Below are positions 34,252 through 42,046 of a stretch of DNA of 64,000 nt, piece by piece. Each line of letters opens with the position of its first letter. Position 1 is the first letter of the stretch. The translations under genes and the position numbers were made by a program. The stretch is from contig CAYUXW010000002.1 in the NCBI GenBank assembly GCA_964449115.1, positions 13,808 to 77,807 of the forward strand. Direction: 5' to 3'. Origin of the DNA: UBA1783 sp964449115 (GTDB lineage Bacteria; Bacillota_I; Bacilli_A; Erysipelotrichales; Erysipelotrichaceae). The notes beneath the pieces were generated by a model, which was not told the DNA's origin, searched no databases, and worked only from the letters and a program-made list of their open reading frames with translations.

Positions 34252-34962
34252 CTAGATCAATTTTTGAATTTTTGCAGCCCTATCAAAATCTTCAATTCTC
34301 AATTTGTAGGCTTCTTTTACCTCATTTTCCAGATGAAGTTTTTCTTTTTTGATACCCATCAGGTTAAACAGCTTTTCAGTAAAATATGGATTCAAAACTA
34401 ATAGAGGCCCAGTTAAATAAGTGCCAAATAAATTATTCTTTTTTACACCTTCGTATTTTGACTGTTTATTTAAACCTAAACCATAAATCTTTTCAAATAA
34501 ACCCTCTTCGTTAGAATTCGTTACTGTAAACTGACTTTGAAATCCAACAACTTCAATATTTTCATATTTTCCTTTAAATAATGAATTTTTTCTTCCAAAC
34601 ATATCTCTTTGGCAAGTTATATCTAATAGTCCTAATCCTTTGAAACCTGAACCAACCTTGTCCACTACTTCTTTTCCAAATATTTCAACAGCATTGCCTG
34701 TTAAAAGAAAGAATACCTTATTTTCAATCAGTTCATTTAATCTTTCCTTAAAAGGCTTAAGTCTTTTAACTACTTTTTCCTGCATTGATTCACTCATTGG
34801 ACCTAAATATATGAAATTTACTTCGTTTTCAACAAAATAAGGTTTATCATTAAGGCTTGTTTCAATAAAGGTAGCTTCAGGTAGATTATTTTTTAAATAC
34901 ATGACATTTCCTCTATCGCCAAAAAGATTACAGCTATGAGGATATAATATTTCAATTATCAT
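34252..34962 (-). CDS. gatD: GatD-like class I glutaminase-fold subunit, copy 1, apparently without active-site residues
   Basis: 236 residues with the overall GatD layout: NLFGDRGNVMYLK near the N-terminus and EGVKKNNLFGTYLTGPLLVLNP near 171-191. In canonical GatD, the nucleophile is Cys in an ICGGYQ turn and the catalytic His is in GTYLHGP. Here the turn is LLTGNAVEIFG (86-96, no Cys) and the His position is Thr184. The GFENHGG element is GFQSQFT. So it cannot be a normal glutaminase; it may be a scaffold for the MurT-like partner or bind another ligand. It starts immediately after murT1 with GGGAGG. Confidence 0.85.
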   Translation of the reverse strand: MIIEILYPHSCNLFGDRGNVMYLKNNLPEATFIETSLNDKPYFVENEVNFIYLGPMSESMQEKVVKRLKPFKERLNELIENKVFFLLTGNAVEIFGKEVVDKVGSGFKGLGLLDITCQRDMFGRKNSLFKGKYENIEVVGFQSQFTVTNSNEEGLFEKIYGLGLNKQSKYEGVKKNNLFGTYLTGPLLVLNPYFTEKLFNLMGIKKEKLHLENEVKEAYKLRIEDFDRAAKIQKLI

Positions 34963-36333
34963 TTATACTACCTCCCTTTGGCAGATTTGTTTGACATCTT
35001 TTAGAACCTTCTTATAAGCTGGAACATTATACACATCAAACAAAAGATAGATGGTGTCTATCCCTTCAGCGCTAAATTCATCGGCCATTTTCATTGGATT
35101 AAAACTGTAGGATATCTTATTTGATTCAATACCAGCCATAAGCATTCTTACCATATGATCTACACTTCTTTTGCCACCTATAATTATCTGATTGATTGTT
35201 TCATTGTTTAAAAATTCATAATCAGTATCATAAATCCAACAAATCATTTCTGATGATTTTTCAGTATCACGAGCATCATCCAGATACATTAAGACAGCTT
35301 TTTTTGACTTGTCTTTTTCTACTACATCAAAAGAAGAACTTACTGCTATCGCATTCATTCCTTTTGATAAAATAGAAATTATCTTTTTTCCATTAATTTC
35401 GAATTCCTCAAATCTACTTTTAGGTATTTTTGTATTCTTTAAACCCGTAATTATTTCTTCATCAGTTAATCCCAGCTCCTTTAACAAGGTTATCACAGCT
35501 GTCTGATTATAGTAGTCAACAATTCTAAAACCGACTAAAGGATATCTTTTAATTTCTCCAGCAGTTTCAATAAATAATTCATTATTTTGACATTTGCGCA
35601 TAATATATTTACACTGTGGCGAACCAAAACTACAATTTATACAATGTCCTTGTCCAATTGCATGATTTCTGATGAAATCCCATTTAATGTAACTGCCACA
35701 TTCCAGACAGACAGTAACATCCTTGATAATATTATCTCTACATACCTCATTTTCCTGTAAATCTACTCTGAAAAATGTTCTTGATTCATTTCTTCCTTTC
35801 CCAAGCTGACAGCAATTTAGTTCATCACCATTTAAAATAAGTTTGGTAGAAACTGGAAGATATTTATCTATGATTGAAAAAATAAATTCCACATTGGCAT
35901 TTCTCATCATTGAATCTCTTTGCAGGTTGGTACAAATCAAGTAATCAGGCACTAAATATGGAAATATTTTCCCAACACTTCTCTCATCTATTTCCAGACA
36001 GGCAAAATCATAGTCACAAACACCCTTTAAATTGCTGTTGGCAATTAAACAGGATGCTATACCGCTGTCAATATTACCACCAAAAGCATTATCCATAACA
36101 GTATAGCCAGCATTTCTCAATACCTGAGACAGGATATTGTTAGTACTGGTTTTCCCATTTGTTCCTGTAACACCCAAAACTTTTTTAGGAGGTTTTATTC
36201 TTCCAATAATATCAGGACAAAGAATCAATGCAATTCTACCTGGTGTATCGGTCGCATTAAAGCCTAAAAGTTTCATAAACTTTATTATTAATTTGGTTAT
36301 ATATAATGTAATATAAAATCTAATTTTACTCAT
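34963..36333 (-). CDS. murT: MurT-like Mur ligase (DUF1727), copy 1
   Basis: 456 residues from ATG 36333 (GAGG six bases upstream). Canonical MurT, with GatD, amidates the alpha-carboxyl of D-Glu in lipid II. The ATP loop is GTNGKTS (57-63). A four-Cys zinc ribbon sits at Cys209/212 and Cys231/234, and a C-terminal DUF1727 domain follows. The segment where canonical MurT reads roughly NDxxADGxDxSW, and supplies the Asp of the glutaminase triad, is here LDDARDTEKSSEMICW (351-366). That, with the degenerate partner, suggests a changed donor. It is expressed from a strong promoter. Confidence 0.86.
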   Translation of the reverse strand: MSKIRFYITLYITKLIIKFMKLLGFNATDTPGRIALILCPDIIGRIKPPKKVLGVTGTNGKTSTNNILSQVLRNAGYTVMDNAFGGNIDSGIASCLIANSNLKGVCDYDFACLEIDERSVGKIFPYLVPDYLICTNLQRDSMMRNANVEFIFSIIDKYLPVSTKLILNGDELNCCQLGKGRNESRTFFRVDLQENEVCRDNIIKDVTVCLECGSYIKWDFIRNHAIGQGHCINCSFGSPQCKYIMRKCQNNELFIETAGEIKRYPLVGFRIVDYYNQTAVITLLKELGLTDEEIITGLKNTKIPKSRFEEFEINGKKIISILSKGMNAIAVSSSFDVVEKDKSKKAVLMYLDDARDTEKSSEMICWIYDTDYEFLNNETINQIIIGGKRSVDHMVRMLMAGIESNKISYSFNPMKMADEFSAEGIDTIYLLFDVYNVPAYKKVLKDVKQICQREVV

Positions 36334-36357
36334 GGAAAACCTCAATTCACTTGTTAC

Positions 36358-36386
36358 ATTATAATTCTTTTTTTTCTTTATATCAA
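36358..36386 (-). promoter_or_regulatory. Promoter of the murT1-gatD1 operon
   Basis: Minus-strand -35 TTGATA (36381-36386), exact 17-base spacer, -10 TATAAT (36358-36363), 24 bases before the murT1 ATG. Confidence 0.75.
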
Positions 36387-36441
36387 ATTGTTTAGGATTA
36401 TCACTTCTCTGCTGCTAATATATAGTTGCGAAAGGAGTCTT

Positions 36442-36750
36442 ATGGTCAATCAAGTAGTGCTAGTAGGCTATATCTATAGTGACAAAGAATTAAAACAGAC
36501 TTTACAGTTTAATGGGGATTGTTACATAGAATTAAATCGTAACTTTCAAGATGTCGATGGGCAATATCAAAAAGAAAGATTTAAAGTTCGATTGTGGCGC
36601 GGAATGCATGATACCATCAGAGAATATGCTGAAGGCAGTTTAGTCTGTTTAAAAGGTCGTCTGGAAAACAATAATGATGAAGTTATTGTTGTTGCTGAAA
36701 AGATAACTATTATCCAGGAAACTACTAGCAAAAAAGGTCAATCAATTTGA
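36442..36750 (+). CDS. Short single-stranded DNA-binding protein-like OB-fold protein
   Basis: 102 residues from ATG 36442 (AAAGGAG upstream). The sequence MVNQVVLVGYIYSD with a DGQYQKERFKVRLW strand and EGSLVCLKGRLENNNDEVIVVAEKI matches the SSB OB-fold core. It lacks the acidic C-terminal tail used for partner binding in the main SSB, so it is likely a secondary ssb paralogue. It stands alone on the plus strand, divergent from murT1, and its stop codon is within its own terminator. Confidence 0.8.
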   Translation: MVNQVVLVGYIYSDKELKQTLQFNGDCYIELNRNFQDVDGQYQKERFKVRLWRGMHDTIREYAEGSLVCLKGRLENNNDEVIVVAEKITIIQETTSKKGQSI

Positions 36751-36757
36751 CCTTTTT
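36729..36757 (+). terminator. Terminator of the SSB-like gene
   Basis: AAAAAAGGTCAA (36730-36741) pairs through a short loop with TTGACCTTTTTT. The gene's TGA stop (36748-36750) lies in the 3' arm. Confidence 0.85.
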
Positions 36758-36791
36758 TTATTTTTTTCCTTTAAGTGATGGCAAATTATAT

Positions 36792-37445
36792 CTAACAATA
36801 CAAATCAGGTTCATCTACATAATAAATTGAATCATCAGGATTATGTCCATATCCTTTTAAATGTTTGTTAACTTTATAGGTCAATGCTTTTGAAATAAGA
36901 AAGGTTATTAATTTAGGAATATGTTTTTCTGCTTCCTTATATAACCTTTCACAGGCAAATTCCCTTTTATAAATACAATTTGTAAACTCATCAAAAAGAG
37001 GAACAACTTTTTTATGATTAAGATGGTTTTCCAATGGCTGGCCATCAAGTATTGCTCCACCTGTCAAGACAAATCCACCCATCCATAAAAGATTATTCTC
37101 TTTTGCAAACAACTTCAGGTATTGTAGTCCATGTTCATGGGTATGAACATAAGGCATACCACCATTAATAATTCCATAAAGATGCTGCTGAGAAAAACAT
37201 CCATCTACAGCTGCTTTTTCAAGTAGTTCATATAATCTTGCTGGATAGGAATTAATATATGTAGGGCCAGATATAACTATGGTAGTAGCTGCTTTCATCT
37301 TTTTTATTAATTCTTCCAAATGCCCCTTTTGAGGAAGAAAAATTATCTCTCCACCAATAGCTTCTTTTATTCTTTCCAACAGCATGATACTGGTTCCTTT
37401 TTTTCTAGGACTGGCACAAATTAACAATACCTTTGAACTATTCAT
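36792..37445 (-). CDS. Flavodoxin-fold NAD(P)H-dependent oxidoreductase
   Basis: 217 residues. The N-terminal FMN-phosphate loop is CASPRKKGTS (about 10-19), and SGPTYINSYPARLYELLEKA (about 58-77) is the typical FMN isoalloxazine region of NAD(P)H-quinone or FMN reductase-like proteins. The C-terminal half is more divergent. It overlaps the next gene upstream by 8 bases, another flavodoxin-fold protein, so the two form a small redox operon. The physiological electron acceptor is not evident. Confidence 0.8.
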   Translation of the reverse strand: MNSSKVLLICASPRKKGTSIMLLERIKEAIGGEIIFLPQKGHLEELIKKMKAATTIVISGPTYINSYPARLYELLEKAAVDGCFSQQHLYGIINGGMPYVHTHEHGLQYLKLFAKENNLLWMGGFVLTGGAILDGQPLENHLNHKKVVPLFDEFTNCIYKREFACERLYKEAEKHIPKLITFLISKALTYKVNKHLKGYGHNPDDSIYYVDEPDLYC

Positions 37446-37974
37446 AACAAATCTCCTTGACTATTTTTTTAAAACCATTTTCATCCAGCAGATTATTAAT
37501 CGCATAAGCTTTACCTGTTACATCCATTATCCTGATATTTTCTTTATGCAGACTAATGAAAGCCAGTTTTTCTTCTTCAGTCAGATCTTCTTTAAAACCA
37601 ATCATATAATATTCAAGTTTTGGGATTCTCATTTTTTTTACCATTTCCCCATTTTTTATATAGTATCGTGGATCACCAATTACAGCCATTTTATCCATTA
37701 CTTTTTTAATATGAAAACTTACTGAACCATAGACAATAGGAGAAATAAGTATTATTTTATTGCTTCTAACTATTTTTGGTAACAATTTATTCATATCATC
37801 CTTTATTACACAATGACCAAATGTTTTCCCACTACAGCTTGAACAACCACTACAGGGTTCAATATTTAGATTCTCAGCTGCAAAAAAAACTATGTTTTCA
37901 TCATTTTTAGAGAATTTATTTTTAATTATATCAGTAATATCACTTTTACTATTGTCAAAGATTACTGTCATCAT
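37438..37974 (-). CDS. Flavodoxin family protein with a CxxCxxC motif
   Basis: 178 residues. The FMN-binding region is atypical at the start (FDNSKSDITDIIKNKFS), but the middle (SPIVYGSVSFHIKKVMDK, about 92-109) is that of the NADPH-dependent FMN reductase/iron-sulfur flavoprotein group. CSGCSSCSGKTFGHC (about 38-52) is the Cys motif of the iron-sulfur flavoprotein relatives. ATG 37974 has AGGAGG eight bases upstream. Forms a pair with the downstream flavodoxin-like gene. Confidence 0.8.
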   Translation of the reverse strand: MMTVIFDNSKSDITDIIKNKFSKNDENIVFFAAENLNIEPCSGCSSCSGKTFGHCVIKDDMNKLLPKIVRSNKIILISPIVYGSVSFHIKKVMDKMAVIGDPRYYIKNGEMVKKMRIPKLEYYMIGFKEDLTEEEKLAFISLHKENIRIMDVTGKAYAINNLLDENGFKKIVKEICYE

Positions 37975-38125
37975 AAATAATACCTCCTATATTTCGTTTT
38001 TATGTTTTATTATTTTATATCTAAAACTATTTTCATCCTAATTATATTATCCATAAAATAGTCATTTCTACTTTTTTATTATAATTTTACCTAGTCTTTA
38101 AATACACTTTACTATTTAAAAAATA

Positions 38126-38162
38126 AAAAATATAAACTCATTTAAACTGTGTTTATATTTTT
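38126..38162. terminator. Long AT-rich hairpin, possible second terminator
   Basis: A 12-bp stem, AAAAATATAAAC (38126-38137) with GTTTATATTTTT (38151-38162). It lies downstream of fba beyond its own terminator, within the 243-base gap before the flavodoxin pair. Confidence 0.5.
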
Positions 38163-38182
38163 CTTTCTAAATAACTATTCAT

Positions 38183-38208
38183 AAAAAAACCTCGAATAAA
38201 TCGAGGTT
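38183..38208 (-). terminator. Terminator of fba
   Basis: AACCTCGA (38188-38195) pairs with TCGAGGTT (38201-38208), then seven T on the minus strand, 10 bases after the fba stop codon. Confidence 0.88.
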
Positions 38209-38217
38209 AATCAGCTA

Positions 38218-39183
38218 TTAAACTTTATTGTCTGAACCTAAAACGTTAATAATTTTATGTTTAACAATTTCTTTAATATTTGCTCTTGCTGGTTTTAAGT
38301 ATTGACGTGGGTCAAAATGTGATGGATAATCATTGAAATATTTTCTGATAGTTCCAGTCATTGCTAAACGCAAATCTGAGTCAATATTAATCTTACAAAC
38401 CGCCATTGAAGCTGCTTTTCTTAATTGCTCTTCAGGAACACCAACAGCATCTTTCAGTTTTCCACCATTTTCATTAATCATCTTGACATATTCCTGAGGT
38501 ACTGATGATGCACCATGCAATACGATTGGGAAACCAGGTAATTTTTCCTGGATTTCTTTTAAAATGTCAAAACGAAGTGGAGGTGGAACTAATTTACCTT
38601 CTTCATTTAGAGTACACTGTTCTGGAGTAAATTTGAAAGCTCCATGAGATGTACCGATAGCGATTGCTAAAGAGTCACAACCAGTTCTTTCAACAAACTC
38701 AACAACTTCCTCAGGTTTAGTGTATTTAGAATCTTCTCTTGCAACAACTACATCATCTTCAACACCTGCAAGTGTTCCAAGTTCAGCTTCTACTACCACA
38801 CCTCTTGGATGAGCATAGTCAACTACCTGTTTAGTAATTCTAATATTCTCTTCAAATGGTAAAGATGAGCAGTCAATCATTACTGATGTGAATCCATCAT
38901 CGATACATTCCTTACATGTTTCAAAACTGTCACCATGGTCTAAGTGTAAAACAATTGGTAAACCAGTTTCAATAACTGCAGCTTCTACAAGCTTGACTAA
39001 ATAAGTTCTGTTTGCATAAGCTCTAGCGCCTTTTGACACCTGTAAAATAATTGGTGAATTACATTCTTTTGCTGCTTCAGTAATACCTTGGATTATTTCC
39101 ATGTTATTGACGTTAAAAGCACCAATAGCATAACCGCCTTCATAAGCTTTTTTAAACATTTCTTTTGATGTAACTAATGGCAT
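38218..39183 (-). CDS. fba: Class II fructose-bisphosphate aldolase
   Basis: Zn-dependent aldolase of glycolysis and gluconeogenesis, 321 residues. Zn ligands and substrate motifs are visible: LHLDHGDSFE (about 80), EAELGTLAG, GTSHGAFKF (about 178), and VLHGASSVP (about 222). The family also includes tagatose-bisphosphate aldolases, but no tagatose genes are nearby, so fructose is the default. Monocistronic: its own terminator and a 200-base gap upstream. Start ATG with AGGAGG. Confidence 0.93.
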   Translation of the reverse strand: MPLVTSKEMFKKAYEGGYAIGAFNVNNMEIIQGITEAAKECNSPIILQVSKGARAYANRTYLVKLVEAAVIETGLPIVLHLDHGDSFETCKECIDDGFTSVMIDCSSLPFEENIRITKQVVDYAHPRGVVVEAELGTLAGVEDDVVVAREDSKYTKPEEVVEFVERTGCDSLAIAIGTSHGAFKFTPEQCTLNEEGKLVPPPLRFDILKEIQEKLPGFPIVLHGASSVPQEYVKMINENGGKLKDAVGVPEEQLRKAASMAVCKINIDSDLRLAMTGTIRKYFNDYPSHFDPRQYLKPARANIKEIVKHKIINVLGSDNKV

Positions 39184-39340
39184 AATATCCTCCTATAAAT
39201 ATTTTAATATCATTTATATTCTATCACAAAATAAGGAAAAATATTAAATAATATATGTTTAATTAGGTTAAATATTTTTCATTGAATAAATTAATTAGTA
39301 ATTATTTGTTATTTTGATACTTTTTATTATATTTTCAATG

Positions 39341-39370
39341 AAAAAGCACTTCTATAAAATAGAAATGCTT
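39341..39370 (-). terminator. Terminator of rpsB-tsf
   Basis: A 12-bp stem, AAGCACTTCTAT (39344-39355) with ATAGAAATGCTT (39359-39370), one G-U pair, followed by T-run on the minus strand. Confidence 0.85.
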
Positions 39371-39383
39371 AATTAAAAATCTT

Positions 39384-40274
39384 TTATTTACAATTTAAAG
39401 CAGCGTTTACTTCGTCAACCCAGCAATCTTTTCTTTTTTCAATTCCTTCGCCAACTACATATACGACAAATGAATCAACAGACATGCCGTTTTCCTTTAA
39501 GTAAGCTGAAACTTTAAGGTTGCCATCTAAGATAAATGCCTGATCTACCAGACACATTTCCTGTAATGCTTTTGCCACTCTTCCAGTAACCATTTTTTCA
39601 ATTATATTTGCTGGTTTGTTAGCATTACTTGGATCATTTTTGGCAATTTCTGTTTGAACCTGTGTTTCATGCTCAACAATGTCCTGAGGCATACTAGCTC
39701 TATCAACATATTGAGGTTTCATAGAAGCAATTTGCATTGCAATAGGTTTTCCTACTTCTTCATTTGTTCCATTCAATATTACGATAGCTGCTGTTTTACC
39801 ATCATGGTGAACATATTGACCAAATAATTGACCATCATTTTTTTCTACAACTTCAAATCTTCTTAAAGTCATTTTTTCACCTGTAGCAAATGAAACAGCA
39901 GAAATTAATTCACTTACTGTGCCTTCAGCAGATGGTAATTCTAAAGCTTCTTCTAAAGTAGAAGGCTTATGCACCAAGATAACAGCTGCAACATCACTGA
40001 CTAAATCTTTAAATCTTTCATTTCTAGCAGTAAAGTCAGTTTCTGTATTTATTTCAACTAAAACAGCATAATTACCATCAACAGTAATATTAGCTAAACC
40101 TTCAGCAGCTACTCTGCTTTCTCTTGATACAGATTTAGCAATTCCTTTTTCTCTTAACCAATCGACTGCTTTTTCTAAATCGTTATCACTAGCTTCTAAA
40201 GCTTTTTTGCAATCCATCATACCAGCACCAGTCTGGTCTCTTAATTGTTTTACTAGTTCTAATAAGTTAGCCAT
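39384..40274 (-). CDS. tsf: Elongation factor Ts
   Basis: Nucleotide exchange factor for EF-Tu. 296 residues; the N-terminal UBA-like segment (LVKQLRDQTGAGMMDCKKAL) and core (YAVLVEINTETDFTARNERF) are diagnostic. It follows rpsB by two bases, the near-universal rpsB-tsf order. Ends at a strong terminator. Confidence 0.97.
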   Translation of the reverse strand: MANLLELVKQLRDQTGAGMMDCKKALEASDNDLEKAVDWLREKGIAKSVSRESRVAAEGLANITVDGNYAVLVEINTETDFTARNERFKDLVSDVAAVILVHKPSTLEEALELPSAEGTVSELISAVSFATGEKMTLRRFEVVEKNDGQLFGQYVHHDGKTAAIVILNGTNEEVGKPIAMQIASMKPQYVDRASMPQDIVEHETQVQTEIAKNDPSNANKPANIIEKMVTGRVAKALQEMCLVDQAFILDGNLKVSAYLKENGMSVDSFVVYVVGEGIEKRKDCWVDEVNAALNCK

Positions 40275-40276
40275 TT

Positions 40277-41194
40277 TTATTCTTCCTCACTTTTACTTTC
40301 ATCTACTTTTTCTTCTTTTTTAGTAGCTTCAGCTGCAGGTTGAGTTCTTTCTCTTCTTTCATATCTTCTGTGTTGACCACGGCCTCTTCTCTGTTCTTCA
40401 AATCTTGCTCTTCTTCTTCTTTCGTTTTCAGCTGCTTTTTCTGCAACAGAGATAATTACATCACTCATGGTAATTTCAGGAGCTTCATCAGTTTGATAAG
40501 CATATTCTAAAAGTCCACCTTTAGCTTCTACGATCGCGTCATTGATGATGCCGACTAAAACTTTAATAGAATTGATTGCATCATCATTTCCTGGAATTGG
40601 ATAATCTAATAATGCTGGATCACAGTTTGTGTCCGCAATTCCAAATACCGGAATTTTTAATTTTCTTGCTTCTAATACAGCAATGTGATCTTCTTGTGGA
40701 TCTACTACAAATACTGCATCAGGAAGTTTTTTCATTTCTTTAATTCCACCTAAGAAATTGTCTAATCTTTCTGCTTCTTTTCTGATTAAGATAACTTCTT
40801 TTTTAGGATAGTTATTGATTGTTCCAGTTTCTTCCATCTGTTCAATCTCAACTAGTCTTCTAATTCTTCTTTGAATTGTACGGTAGTTAGTTAATGTTCC
40901 ACCTAACCATCTCTGGTTAACATAGAATGAGCCGCTTCTTAAAGCTTCTTCCATAACTGTAGCCTGAGCTTGTTTTTTAGTACCGACAAATAGTACTCTA
41001 CCGCCTCTTTCAGCAATTTCTTTCATCGCTGCATAAGCATCATTTAAACTTTCAATGGTATTCTCCAGATTAATGATGTGAATTCCATTTTTTGCAGCAT
41101 AGATGTTTGCTTTTTGTCTAGGATCCCATCTTCTGGTTTGATGTCCATAATGAACCCCAGATTCCAACAATTTACGCATTGTAACAACTGACAT
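40277..41194 (-). CDS. rpsB: 30S ribosomal protein S2
   Basis: Small-subunit ribosomal protein. The start is ATG 41194 (MSVVTMRKLLESGVHYGHQT), supported by GAGG and by family alignment; the longer frame to 41260 would add a leader-like extension without similarity. It is 305 residues, longer than the usual 240-260 because of a charged C-terminal tail (RRRARFEEQRRGRGQHRRY, then acidic KKEEKVDESKSEEE). The tail may be lineage-specific. Preceded by a leader of about 110 bases. Confidence 0.96.
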   Translation of the reverse strand: MSVVTMRKLLESGVHYGHQTRRWDPRQKANIYAAKNGIHIINLENTIESLNDAYAAMKEIAERGGRVLFVGTKKQAQATVMEEALRSGSFYVNQRWLGGTLTNYRTIQRRIRRLVEIEQMEETGTINNYPKKEVILIRKEAERLDNFLGGIKEMKKLPDAVFVVDPQEDHIAVLEARKLKIPVFGIADTNCDPALLDYPIPGNDDAINSIKVLVGIINDAIVEAKGGLLEYAYQTDEAPEITMSDVIISVAEKAAENERRRRARFEEQRRGRGQHRRYERRERTQPAAEATKKEEKVDESKSEEE

Positions 41195-41300
41195 TAATAA
41201 ATTCCTCTCTTTCCGTTGTTTTCCTCCATCACTTCTAACGATATTAACTTTTTCAAGCACGGAATATCGAATCTATGATGTGTGTATTTGGCCATAATAA

Positions 41301-41333
41301 AACGCCATTTATAATATTAACATAAATGACGCT
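41301..41333 (-). terminator. Hairpin after gatD2, overlapping the rpsB promoter
   Basis: On the minus strand, a 12-bp stem (AGCGTCATTTAT with ATAAATGGCGTT, two G-U pairs) is followed by TTATTAT. It can end murT2-gatD2 transcripts. The -10 of the rpsB promoter lies in its loop. Confidence 0.55.
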
Positions 41334-41342
41334 ATTAATCAA
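41314..41342 (-). promoter_or_regulatory. Promoter of rpsB-tsf
   Basis: Minus-strand -35 TTGATT (41337-41342), 17-base spacer, -10 TAATAT (41314-41319). This gives a leader of about 110 bases. Confidence 0.6.
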
Positions 41343-41350
41343 TTAACTTT

Positions 41351-42046
41351 TTAGTGTTTAAACTCTCTTATTTCTTCATAGTTATTATATTCTTTGACCC
41401 TGATATTGTAAGCATTATCTATTGCTTCCTGATAAGGTAATTGATAGTCAACTTTTAATAGATTCAATAAATATTCACTAAAATGTGGATTCAATACTAA
41501 TAATGGGCCAATCAAATAAGTGCCAAAGAAGTTTTTATACCTGACTCCTTCATTAGAATTATTGTCTTTAAAGCCAAAGCCCTTTTTAACTTTAATAAAA
41601 TCATATTTATTATTAAATGTGTAAGAAAAACAAGATTTAAATCCAACAATTTCCATATCTTTATACTCACCTAAAAAACAGGAATTATGATGGTGATCAA
41701 AATTTATTTCAGTCTGGTAATCAAAGATGTTTAAAGCTTCGAAATTATCAATTGCCTTGCCGAAAATTTCAAAACTGTTTCCAGTACATAGAAATACTAC
41801 ACCACTTTCAATAAGTTCTATAATTCTTTCTCTGTAAGGTTTAAGCTCTTCAATTATAATCTTCTGATATTTTTCCATCATTGACCCCATATAAAACATG
41901 TCAATATCGTGATCAATAAAATATGGTCTTTCATTAAATGAAGAATAAACAACCTTGCAATCTTCAACTGCCATTTTTAGATATTCAACATTAAAACTAT
42001 CTCCATATAAACTGGCAGCAGAAGGATACATTACATTTATAATCAT
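41351..42046 (-). CDS. gatD: GatD-like class I glutaminase-fold subunit, copy 2, apparently without active-site residues
   Basis: 231 residues, clearly paralogous to the 34252-34962 protein (shared MYPSA/LYPHS start, EELKPYRERIIELIE, TGN at 88-90, FFGTYLIGPLLVLNP). The canonical His of GTYLHGP is Ile179. The nucleophile turn is FLCTGNSFEIFG; a Cys (87) is near but displaced from the expected position. The GFENHGG element is GFKSCFS. Glutaminase activity is therefore unlikely. Its start overlaps the murT2 stop codon by four bases (ATGA), so a complex with MurT2 is expected. It may be a scaffold or ligand-binding subunit. Confidence 0.85.
   Translation of the reverse strand: MIINVMYPSAASLYGDSFNVEYLKMAVEDCKVVYSSFNERPYFIDHDIDMFYMGSMMEKYQKIIIEELKPYRERIIELIESGVVFLCTGNSFEIFGKAIDNFEALNIFDYQTEINFDHHHNSCFLGEYKDMEIVGFKSCFSYTFNNKYDFIKVKKGFGFKDNNSNEGVRYKNFFGTYLIGPLLVLNPHFSEYLLNLLKVDYQLPYQEAIDNAYNIRVKEYNNYEEIREFKH

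Noticed and set aside
37384..37725. Plus-strand 113-codon frame
   Set aside because: Antisense to two overlapping flavodoxin-fold genes, without a ribosome-binding site.
40277..41260. Longer rpsB start at 41260
   Set aside because: The 22 extra residues match no S2 family sequence and lie in the leader; ATG 41194 has a good Shine-Dalgarno.
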